The notes below the pieces were generated by a model that saw only the letters and a list, made by a program, of their open reading frames with translations, had not been told where the DNA came from and searched no databases. From Methylobacteriaceae bacterium (GTDB taxonomy: Bacteria; Pseudomonadota; Alphaproteobacteria; Rhizobiales; Beijerinckiaceae), in assembly GCA_019247255.1 (NCBI GenBank), contig JAFAPJ010000502.1:1-6051 (forward strand): a stretch of DNA of 6,051 nucleotides. Direction: 5' to 3'. The stretch's first letter is position 1. Each line of letters opens with the position of its first letter. Both the position numbers and the translations under genes were made by a program. Positions 1-5,097 of this stretch are shown here, in pieces.

Positions 1-302
1 TTGAGCAGGCCCCCTCCCTAGGTTCCGCGCGCTCTTCATAGAGCCGACGTGAAGTTTCGCCGACCGGCAACGGCCGGAGGTCAACGCCCGACAGCGCGAT
101 GCGCCCTCGGGCGCCATAGGTGTTTGGGCTTTCTGCTCCCTCTCCCCGGAGGGGAGAGGGCCGGGGTGAGGGGGTTCCCACACCGCCGGCTTGTTTAGGA
201 ACCCCCTCACCCGACCGCCTACGGCGGTCGACCTCTCCCCTCCGGGGAGAGGTAAAGAACTGAGAGTCGCGGCTAAGTAACTGAGATCGGGTTTTTGTAG
301 CG
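1..302. other. Non-coding region upstream of ffh
   Basis: No supported gene lies here. All three + strand frames hit early stops. The - strand is open from an ATG at 117 to the left edge (39 codons), but the peptide resembles no family I know. The main content is the nested palindrome at 138-252. Smaller hairpins are seen at 31-44 (5-bp stem, 4-nt loop) and 101-114 (6-bp stem, 2-nt loop). On the - strand a purine run (AGGGAGGGGG, about 11-20) could be a ribosome binding site for a divergent gene starting beyond the edge; this is only inferred. I see no convincing -35/-10 pair for ffh between 253 and 302, so its promoter may lie in or before the repeat. Confidence 0.6.
138..252. repeat. Nested palindromic intergenic repeat
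   Basis: This is an imperfect inverted repeat of about 115 bp built from smaller palindromes. Hairpin A is 138-160: a 10-bp stem CCCTCTCCCC/GGGGAGAGGG with loop GGA. Hairpin B is 212-230: an 8-bp stem CGACCGCC/GGCGGTCG with loop TAC. Hairpin C is 232-252: a 9-bp stem CCTCTCCCC/GGGGAGAGG with loop TCC. In addition 164-178 (GGGTGAGGGGGTTCC) is exactly complementary to 198-212, and the left hairpin can pair with the right one, so the whole unit can fold as one long stem. The right arm has the extra hairpin B that the left arm lacks. From general knowledge, palindromes of this CTCTCCCC-GGGGAGAG type are scattered between genes in Rhizobiales. It has no T-run typical of an intrinsic terminator, but it could end or insulate transcription on either side. 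Confidence 0.8.
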
Positions 303-1910
303 ATGTTCGACAGCCTGTCGGAAAGGCTCGGCGGCATTCTCGACCGCCTGACGCGGCGCGGCGCGCTCACCTCGGGCGACGTGGACGCGGCGCTGCGCGA
401 GGTGCGGCGCGCGCTGCTCGAAGCCGATGTGGCGCTTGATGTCGCGCGCTCGTTTGTCGACAAGGTGCGCGAGCGGGCGGTCGGCGTCGAAGTGCTGCGC
501 TCGGTGACGCCCGGCCAGATGGTCGTGAAGATCGTGCACGACCAGCTCGTCGAGATGCTGGGCTCGGACGCCGCGTCGATCGATCTCAACGCCGTGCCGC
601 CGGTCCCGGTCCTCATGGTCGGCCTGCAGGGCTCGGGCAAGACGACCACGACCGCGAAGATCGCCAAGCGCCTCGCCGACCGGCAGGGCCGGCGCGTCCT
701 CATGGCTTCGCTCGACACCCGCCGGCCGGCCGCGATGGAGCAGCTCGCGGTGCTAGGCCGGCAGGTCGGCGTCGACACCCTTCCGATCGTCGCGGGCCAG
801 TCGACCGTACAGATCGCGCGGCGCGCCATGGAAGCGGCGCGGCTCGGCGGCTTCGATGTCGTCATGCTCGACACCGCCGGCCGCGTGACGGTCGACGAGG
901 CGCTCATGACGGAGGCCGCGGAGGTCAAGGCCGCGACGGACGCGCACGAGGTCCTGCTCGTCGCGGACGCCCTGACCGGCCAGGACGCCGTCACGACCGC
1001 GCGCGCCTTCGACGGCCGGATCGGGATCACCGGCATCGTGCTGACCCGCATGGACGGCGACGCCCGGGGCGGCGCCGCGCTCTCCATGCGGGCCGTCACC
1101 GGCCGCCCGATCAAGCTCGTCGGCACCGGCGAGAAGGTGGACGCGCTCGAGGAGTTTCACCCCGGCCGGGTCGCCAACCGCATCCTCGGCATGGGCGATG
1201 TCGTCAGCCTCGTCGAGCGGGCGGCCGAGACGATCGACGCCGCCAAGGCGCAGAAGATCGCCGACAAGATGCGTCGGGGGAAGTTCGACCTCGACGACCT
1301 GTCCGAGCAGCTCGCGCAGGTCGAGCGCATGGGCGGCATGGGCGGGGTCATGGGCATGCTGCCCGGCATCGCCAAGCTGAAGGGCCAGATCGCGGAAGCC
1401 GGGCTCGGCGACGGGATGGTGAAGCGTCAGCGCGCCATCATCTCGTCCATGACAAAGGCCGAGCGGGCCAATCCCGACCTCCTCAAGGCCTCGCGCAAGA
1501 AACGGGTCGCGGCCGGGTCCGGCACGAAGGTCGAGGAGATCAACAAGCTCCTCAAGATGCATCGCCAGATGGCCGACGTGATGAAGATGATGGGCGGCGG
1601 CAAGGCGAAGGGGATCGGCGTGGCGCTCGGCAACATGATGGGGCTCGGCAAGGGCTTCGGCGCCGGCATGGGCGGCATGCCCCAGCCGAGCCCGGAGCAG
1701 ATCGCGGCCTTGCAGCAGCAGATGGGCAAGGGCGGCTTACCGGGCGGCGGTCTTCCGGGCGGCGGCCTGCCGGGCCTGCCGGGCGGCGGCGGGCCGGGCG
1801 GGATGCCTTCGCTCCCGGGCCTCGGCGGCGGCAAGGGTTTCCCGGGCCTCCCCGGCCTGGGTGGCCCGAAGCTGCCGCCCGGCTTCCCGTTCGGAGGCAA
1901 GAAGAAGTAG
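303..1910 (+). CDS. ffh: Signal recognition particle protein Ffh (SRP54)
   Basis: This is the GTPase subunit of the signal recognition particle. It binds 4.5S RNA and signal sequences of nascent membrane and secreted proteins, and docks ribosomes on the receptor FtsY at the inner membrane. Residues 1-~90 are the helical N domain. The G domain shows the P-loop GLQGSGKTT (107-115), DTAGR (190-194) and TRMDGDARGG (from 248), followed by the GTGEK closing motif. Arg in place of Lys in TRMD is, as I recall, usual in alphaproteobacterial Ffh. The M domain follows from ~325, with Met-rich MGGMGGVMGM and the RNA-binding SRKKRVAAGSGT segment (397-408). From ~477 to 535 there is a low-complexity Gly/Pro/Leu tail ending in GGKKK, which makes the protein about 80 residues longer than the ~453-residue E. 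coli protein. The ATG at 303 fits the N-terminal MFDSLSERLGGILDRL; no good Shine-Dalgarno sequence precedes it. The next gene is rpsP, 115 bp away. Confidence 0.97.
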   Translation: MFDSLSERLGGILDRLTRRGALTSGDVDAALREVRRALLEADVALDVARSFVDKVRERAVGVEVLRSVTPGQMVVKIVHDQLVEMLGSDAASIDLNAVPPVPVLMVGLQGSGKTTTTAKIAKRLADRQGRRVLMASLDTRRPAAMEQLAVLGRQVGVDTLPIVAGQSTVQIARRAMEAARLGGFDVVMLDTAGRVTVDEALMTEAAEVKAATDAHEVLLVADALTGQDAVTTARAFDGRIGITGIVLTRMDGDARGGAALSMRAVTGRPIKLVGTGEKVDALEEFHPGRVANRILGMGDVVSLVERAAETIDAAKAQKIADKMRRGKFDLDDLSEQLAQVERMGGMGGVMGMLPGIAKLKGQIAEAGLGDGMVKRQRAIISSMTKAERANPDLLKASRKKRVAAGSGTKVEEINKLLKMHRQMADVMKMMGGGKAKGIGVALGNMMGLGKGFGAGMGGMPQPSPEQIAALQQQMGKGGLPGGGLPGGGLPGLPGGGGPGGMPSLPGLGGGKGFPGLPGLGGPKLPPGFPFGGKKK

Positions 1911-1914
1911 CGCG

Positions 1915-1953
1915 GCGCCGTCATGGCCGGGCTCGTCCCGGCCATGACGGCGC
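1915..1953. repeat. Perfect 17-bp-stem hairpin after ffh
   Basis: Positions 1915-1931 (GCGCCGTCATGGCCGGG) are the exact reverse complement of 1937-1953, with a 5-nt loop CTCGT. The stem begins 4 bases after the ffh stop. The GTCATGGCCGGG...CCCGGCCATGAC core is, from general knowledge, a recurring intergenic palindrome in Rhizobiales genomes. There is no downstream T-run, so a classical intrinsic terminator is unlikely. It may protect the ffh transcript 3' end, or attenuate readthrough into rpsP. Confidence 0.85.
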
Positions 1954-1977
1954 GCGACGTCGTGAGCTTGATCGAGT

Positions 1978-1998
1978 TGGCCGGGATACGCCCGGCCA
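1978..1998. repeat. Second, shorter hairpin before rpsP
   Basis: TGGCCGGG (1978-1985) pairs perfectly with CCCGGCCA (1991-1998) around loop ATACG. Its stem has the same GGCCGGG/CCCGGCC core as the hairpin at 1915-1953, so the two look like a pair of related repeat units 24 bp apart. The rpsP ribosome binding site starts 17 bases further on and is not enclosed by the stem. Confidence 0.7.
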
Positions 1999-2015
1999 TG
2001 GCACCCTTCAAACCT

Positions 2016-2019
2016 GGAG
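2016..2019 (+). promoter_or_regulatory. Ribosome binding site of rpsP
   Basis: GGAG lies 6 bases before the ATG at 2026. It is the clearest Shine-Dalgarno sequence on the + strand of this window, and it fixes the rpsP start. Confidence 0.75.
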
Positions 2020-2025
2020 TAACCG

Positions 2026-2382
2026 ATGTCCCTCAAGATCCGTCTCGCCCGCGCGGGCGCCAAGAAGCGGCCCTATTACCGCATCGTCGTCGCGGATTCC
2101 CGCGCCCCGCGCGACGGCCGCTTCATCGAGAAGATCGGAGCCTACGACCCGATGCGCGCCAAGGACGACCCGACCCGCGTCACGCTCGAGACCGAGAAGG
2201 TCCAGGCCTGGCTCACCAAGGGCGCCCAGCCGACCGACCGCGTGCTGCGCTTCCTCGACGCGGCCGGCCTCATGAAGCGCCAGCCCCGCAACAACCCCGA
2301 GAAGGCCGAGCCCGGCAAGAAGGCCCAGGAGCGCGCCGCCGAGCGGGCCAAGAAGGCCGGCGGCGACGAGGCCGCGGCCTAA
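2026..2382 (+). CDS. rpsP: 30S ribosomal protein bS16
   Basis: This is the small-subunit protein bS16, which binds 16S rRNA early in 30S assembly. Its 118 residues open with the family signature [20 protein letters not shown] (2-21), followed by [20 protein letters not shown] (23-42) and [12 protein letters not shown] (66-77). The core ends at about residue 82. The remaining ~36 residues are a Lys/Glu/Ala-rich, probably disordered or helical extension, compared with a total of about 82 in E. coli; such tails are usual in alphaproteobacteria. The ATG has a good GGAG site 6 bases upstream. The rimM start candidate lies 11 bases after the stop, so the two are very likely co-transcribed, as in most bacteria. 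Confidence 0.98.
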   Translation: MSLKIRLARAGAKKRPYYRIVVADSRAPRDGRFIEKIGAYDPMRAKDDPTRVTLETEKVQAWLTKGAQPTDRVLRFLDAAGLMKRQPRNNPEKAEPGKKAQERAAERAKKAGGDEAAA

Positions 2383-2393
2383 GCGGCTCGCCC

Positions 2394-3038
2394 ATGCGGC
2401 GTGGCGGACGCCCTCGCGGCCCGGTCTCCAGGCCCCCGGCCTCGCCGGCCGCGCGCGCCCCCCGTCCGCCGACCCCCACGATCGGGCGCGATCCGCCGCC
2501 CGGCCACGTGCTGCTGGGCGAGATCGGCCGCGCGCACGGGCTGCGCGGCGAGGTGCGGCTGCGCGCCTTCACGGCCGACCCGCTCGCCATCGCGAGCTAC
2601 GGCCCGTTTCTCGCGGGCGACGGCCGCAGCCTCGCGATCGAGGCCGTGCGACACGCCCCCGGCGACGCCGCCGACATGCTGGTGGCGCGGCTCGCCGACG
2701 TGACGACCCGCGAGGCCGCCGAGGCCTTGAACCGCCTCGCGCTCTTCGTCCCGCGCGAGCGGCTCGGCGACACCGCGGAGGAGGACGAGTTCTTCCTCGC
2801 CGACCTCATCGGCTTGACGGTCGAGGACGAGGCCGGAGAACCCCAGGGCCGGGTCGCGGCCGTGCCGAATTACGGCGGCGGCGACCTTCTCGAGATCGCG
2901 CCCGCGGACGGGAGCGGAGCCGCCCGGCTGCTGCCCTTCACGAAGGCCTGCGTGCCGCTCGTCGACGTGGCGGGCAAGCGGATCGTCGTGCGCTTTCCGG
3001 CCGAAACGGAGGCGAAGCCGGACTCACCCGAGGCGTGA
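2394..3038 (+). CDS. rimM: Ribosome maturation factor RimM
   Basis: RimM binds the 30S head (uS19 region) and assists late 16S rRNA processing in the cytoplasm. With the ATG at 2394 it has 214 residues. The N-terminal RimM domain begins at VLLGEIGRAHGLRGEV (39-54). The C-terminal PRC-barrel starts near EEDEFFLADLIGLTV (from 129) and runs through the YGGGDLLEI and LPFTKACVPLVD segments to KRIVVRFP. Residues 1-38 are an Arg/Pro/Ala-rich extension of unknown value. The only other in-frame standard start is GTG at 2508, which would give 176 residues, close to the ~182 of E. coli. Neither start has a clear Shine-Dalgarno sequence, so translation may be coupled to rpsP. The frame is open far upstream through rpsP, but that is an out-of-frame shadow. 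The stop overlaps the GTG of the next gene. Confidence 0.93.
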   Translation: MRRGGRPRGPVSRPPASPAARAPRPPTPTIGRDPPPGHVLLGEIGRAHGLRGEVRLRAFTADPLAIASYGPFLAGDGRSLAIEAVRHAPGDAADMLVARLADVTTREAAEALNRLALFVPRERLGDTAEEDEFFLADLIGLTVEDEAGEPQGRVAAVPNYGGGDLLEIAPADGSGAARLLPFTKACVPLVDVAGKRIVVRFPAETEAKPDSPEA

Positions 3039-3547
3039 CGGACGCGCCCGAAGGCGGGCTCCGCTCGGTCGCGATCGCGGTCCGGCTCGAGCCGCCGACG
3101 AGCGCGGCCGCCCGGGATTGCCTCGCACGCTACTTCGCCGAGCTCGCCTCCCGGTTCGACCTCGGCTTCGACCCGGCCCGCAGCAACCCGGCCGACCCCG
3201 CGGACCTGATCCCGCCGGCCGGCGCGTTCGTGGTCGCCTGGCTCGAAGGCGCTCCCGTCGGCTGCGGCGCCCTCAAGGTGACGGGCGGAGAACCCGGCAA
3301 CGCGATCGGCGAGGTGAAGCGCATGTGGACCGCGCCGAACGCCCGCGGCCTCGGCGTCGCGCGCGCGATCCTCGCCCGGCTCGAGACGGAAGCGCGTGAT
3401 CTCGGCGTCCGGCGGCTGCGGCTCGAGACGAACAGGGCGCTCGTCGAGGCGCAGGCGCTCTACCGCGCGGCCGGCTACCGCGAGGTCGCCCCGTTCAACG
3501 CCGAACCCTACGCGCACCACTGGTTCGAGAAGGCGCTCGCGGAGTGA
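3035..3547 (+). CDS. GNAT-family N-acetyltransferase
   Basis: This is a predicted acetyl-CoA-dependent N-acetyltransferase of 170 residues and cytosolic, since no signal or membrane segment is seen. The acetyl-CoA pyrophosphate-binding motif A is EVKRMWTAPNARGLGVARAI, with the R/QxxGxA loop at R104-GLGV-A109. Motif B is LYRAAGYREV (142 on), and the C-terminal FNAEPYAHHWFEKAL block is typical of a widespread group of single-domain GNATs. The substrate cannot be told from sequence. The GTG start at 3035 overlaps the rimM TGA (GTGA), which indicates translational coupling and an operon with rpsP-rimM. A GAGG lies only one base before the GTG, too close to act as a normal Shine-Dalgarno. A ribosomal-protein target like that of the Rim acetyltransferases is an idea from context only. 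The 3' end overlaps the convergent mmcQ-like gene by 53 bp. Confidence 0.88.
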   Translation: MTDAPEGGLRSVAIAVRLEPPTSAAARDCLARYFAELASRFDLGFDPARSNPADPADLIPPAGAFVVAWLEGAPVGCGALKVTGGEPGNAIGEVKRMWTAPNARGLGVARAILARLETEARDLGVRRLRLETNRALVEAQALYRAAGYREVAPFNAEPYAHHWFEKALAE

Positions 3548-3890
3548 GCGCACCCTTCGGCGCGCGCGGCCGCCGTGACGCGACGATCTCGTAGGAAGTC
3601 CGCACGTGGTCGAGCAGCTCCTCGTCCGTCAATCCGGGCGAGCCGTGCTGCTGAATCCAGCTCAGTCCGCGGGAGGCGAGATAGGGCGCGGGGCGCAGGC
3701 CGGGGCGATCCTTCAGGGCCTCGAACGCGATCGGGCTCGCCTTGAAGGTGACGCCGACATCGCCGCCATTCCAGCCTCCGACGGCGAAGATCTTGCCGCC
3801 GACCTTCCAGACATGGGCGCCGCCCCACTGGCTGACGTAGCTCGCCCCGGGCAGCTTGGCGCAGAACGCGTTGAGCTCGTCGTAGGTCAT
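3495..3890 (-). CDS. MmcQ/YjbR-family protein
   Basis: This 131-residue protein belongs to the MmcQ/YjbR family, a small alpha/beta fold often described as DNA-binding-like and without an agreed function. Family hallmarks are visible: QWGGAHVWKVGGKIFAVGGW (21-40), VTFKASPIAFEAL (47-59), RPGLRPAPYLASRGLSWIQ (62-80) and the closing LTDEELLDHVRTSY helix. After about residue 115 the sequence becomes a basic, low-complexity Arg-rich tail that reads into the 3' end of the convergent GNAT gene, so the original stop may have been lost. The ATG at 3890 overlaps the stop of the upstream tetR gene as ATGA, with a GAGAGG Shine-Dalgarno a few bases upstream. It is the last gene of the voc-tetR-mmcQ operon and is probably translated by coupling to tetR. 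Confidence 0.88.
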   Translation of the reverse strand: MTYDELNAFCAKLPGASYVSQWGGAHVWKVGGKIFAVGGWNGGDVGVTFKASPIAFEALKDRPGLRPAPYLASRGLSWIQQHGSPGLTDEELLDHVRTSYEIVASRRPRAPKGALTPRAPSRTSGARRVRR

Positions 3891-4519
3891 CCGGCCCTCT
3901 CGGGCGCGGCGTCGCGAGGGACGTCGAGCGCGCGGGCAAGCTCGGCGAAGCTCGCGCTCGCCCGGCGCAGGGCCGCGGCCGGATCGTCGGCCTGGGCGAT
4001 CCAGGTCGCGGCCTCGTTCAGCGCGCCGTTGAGGAGAACCGTCATGGCCTCAACGTCGAAGCGCCCGCCGCCCTGCTCGCGATCGAGCGCGGCGAGCGAG
4101 CGCCGCAGACGGAAGGTGGCGTTGCGTTCGTCCGCGAGCCGCCACGCCTCGAGGCCGAGCACGGCGGGCGCGTCCCTGAGCACGATCTGACGGATGTCGG
4201 GCTCGCAGGCCATCTCGAGGAAGGCGCGGCACCCCGCCATGATCTGCGGCCGAAGCCCGGTGTGAGCCGCGCCCGCCGCTTCGATGCGCGCGCCGATCTC
4301 GGCCTGGATCTGCAGGAAGACCGCCTCGAACAGGGCGTCCTTCCCCTTGAAATGGTGGTAGAGCGCGCCCCTCGTCACTTCCGCGGCAGCCGCCACGTCC
4401 TCCGTCGCGGTCCGCGCGTAGCCGCGCTCGGCGAAGAGGCGGCGCGCGACGGCGATCAGCCGCGCGGTCGTCGCCTCCGTCCGGCGCGCGTTCGGGATGC
4501 GTGACGCTGCGGCGCCCAT
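3887..4519 (-). CDS. TetR/AcrR-family transcriptional regulator
   Basis: This is a 210-residue one-component repressor of the usual family length. The N-terminal DNA-binding domain is textbook: LIAVARRLFAERGYARTATEDVA (21-43), the turn, then recognition helix and anchor TRGALYHHFKGKDALFEAV (49-67). The all-helical C-terminal part (about 80-195) would bind a ligand and form the dimer; its segment RQIVLRDAPAVLGLEAWR is common to one TetR subgroup, but the ligand is unknown. The ATG at 4519 lies 6 bases after the stop of the upstream VOC gene, and the TGA overlaps the ATG of mmcQ, so it is the middle gene of a three-gene operon. The 17-bp palindrome at 5001-5017, in front of the first gene, is the obvious candidate operator and would make the operon self-repressed. 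Confidence 0.94.
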   Translation of the reverse strand: MGAAASRIPNARRTEATTARLIAVARRLFAERGYARTATEDVAAAAEVTRGALYHHFKGKDALFEAVFLQIQAEIGARIEAAGAAHTGLRPQIMAGCRAFLEMACEPDIRQIVLRDAPAVLGLEAWRLADERNATFRLRRSLAALDREQGGGRFDVEAMTVLLNGALNEAATWIAQADDPAAALRRASASFAELARALDVPRDAAPERAG

Positions 4520-4525
4520 CGCGCG

Positions 4526-4948
4526 TCACTCGAACCGGGCGTACCAGCCGGGCTCGGGCTCGATCGGCTGGACGACGTCGACATAGGTCCCGCCCGGGTC
4601 GCGCACCACGAACCGGCGCTGCCCCCAGGGCTCGTCGCGCGGTCCGTGCACGATCGGCACGCCGTCCGCGAGAAGCCGGGCGTGGAGGGCGTTCACGTCC
4701 GCGGACTGGATGGTCAGCATGAGGCCGTCGCCGGCCGCGGCTCGCTGCGGGACCACGCCGAAGGGATGGTCGGCCGGCATGAAGGCGAGGCTGAAGCGTC
4801 GGCCATCGTGCTCCGGGCTCATGAGCTGGGCGTAGACCTTCGAGACGAACACCGGCGTGAAGCCGAAATGGCGCTCATAGAAGCCCCGGCTCGCCGTCAC
4901 GTCGTCGGCGATCAGCAGGAGGAACACGTCCTCGATCCTCGGCCCCAT
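4526..4948 (-). CDS. VOC-family (glyoxalase/bleomycin-resistance fold) protein
   Basis: This 140-residue protein has two beta-alpha-beta-beta-beta modules of the vicinal-oxygen-chelate fold. Module 1 is about 7-58 (VFLLLIADDVTASRGFYERH, then GFTPVF). Module 2 is about 76-128 (LMLTIQSADVNALHARLLADG, then DEPWGQRRFVVRDPGGTYVD). The DEPWGQR and DPGG blocks are typical of glyoxalase/dioxygenase-like VOC proteins next to TetR regulators. The usual metal-ligand Glu in the last strand is Asp124 here, and the first strand has no obvious His, so a glyoxalase I-type site is doubtful. It may instead bind or sequester a small toxic compound. The ATG at 4948 has AGGGGG at 4957-4962 (8-base spacing). It is the first gene of the voc-tetR-mmcQ operon, behind the operator-like palindrome at 5001-5017. 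Confidence 0.9.
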   Translation of the reverse strand: MGPRIEDVFLLLIADDVTASRGFYERHFGFTPVFVSKVYAQLMSPEHDGRRFSLAFMPADHPFGVVPQRAAAGDGLMLTIQSADVNALHARLLADGVPIVHGPRDEPWGQRRFVVRDPGGTYVDVVQPIEPEPGWYARFE

Positions 4949-4999
4949 CGCGATCGCCCCCTGCGCAGGCCACCCTCACGATCACCCGCGCCGCTTACA

Positions 5000-5027
5000 T
5001 ACATACGGACTGTATGTTTATAGGCAA
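5000..5027 (-). promoter_or_regulatory. Candidate promoter of the voc-tetR-mmcQ operon
   Basis: Read on the - strand, TTGCCT (5027-5022) matches 4 of 6 bases of the -35 consensus. After a 16-bp spacer comes TATGTA (5005-5000) as a weak -10. The operator palindrome fills the spacer and most of the -10, so a bound repressor would block RNA polymerase. The -10 match is poor, and neighbouring registers are possible. On the + strand TATAGG (5019-5024) could be a weak -10, but no gene follows it. Confidence 0.4.
5001..5017. promoter_or_regulatory. Palindromic operator, probable TetR site
   Basis: The sequence ACATACGGACTGTATGT has 6-bp arms ACATAC/GTATGT. Counting inward from both ends to the central A at 5009, 7 of 8 positions pair; only 5007/5011 fails. 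Arms of the ACATAC...GTATGT kind are known for TetR/AcrR-family operators, such as the AcrR site. It sits 53 bp upstream of the VOC start, in the only AT-rich stretch nearby, and heads the operon that encodes a TetR protein. That this protein binds it is inferred. Confidence 0.75.
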
Positions 5028-5097
5028 GGTCGGTTCGTAGGTGAGGCGGCTCAGCTCACGGTCGGTCGAGCCGACGCGCGTCCGACAGCCCTCGCGG

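Noticed and set aside
1..302. 4.5S RNA gene (ffs) near ffh
   Set aside because: I looked for the conserved GGAAGCAGCC-type loop and did not find it; the structure here is the palindromic repeat.
753..1562. Minus-strand open frame of 269 codons inside ffh
   Set aside because: It lies wholly antisense to a certain gene, its product is Arg/Asp/Gly-rich without any motif, and long antisense frames are expected at this GC content.
1923..2393. Extended start of the rimM frame at 1923, through rpsP
   Set aside because: This part covers rpsP in another frame, gives Arg/Pro-rich nonsense and would start inside the hairpin at 1915-1953. RimM homology begins only at about 2508.
2870..3553. Minus-strand open frame of 227 codons across the rimM end and the GNAT gene
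   Set aside because: It is antisense to two recognised genes, has no domain, and has the composition of a shadow frame.
3606..4190. Plus-strand open frame of 194 codons over tetR and mmcQ
   Set aside because: The opposite strand encodes two clear families here, and the plus-strand product resembles nothing.
5041..5090. Terminator of the methyltransferase gene
   Set aside because: Only short stems (for example GTCGG/CCGAC at 5061-5075) are seen, with no T-run on the - strand, which is too weak to call.
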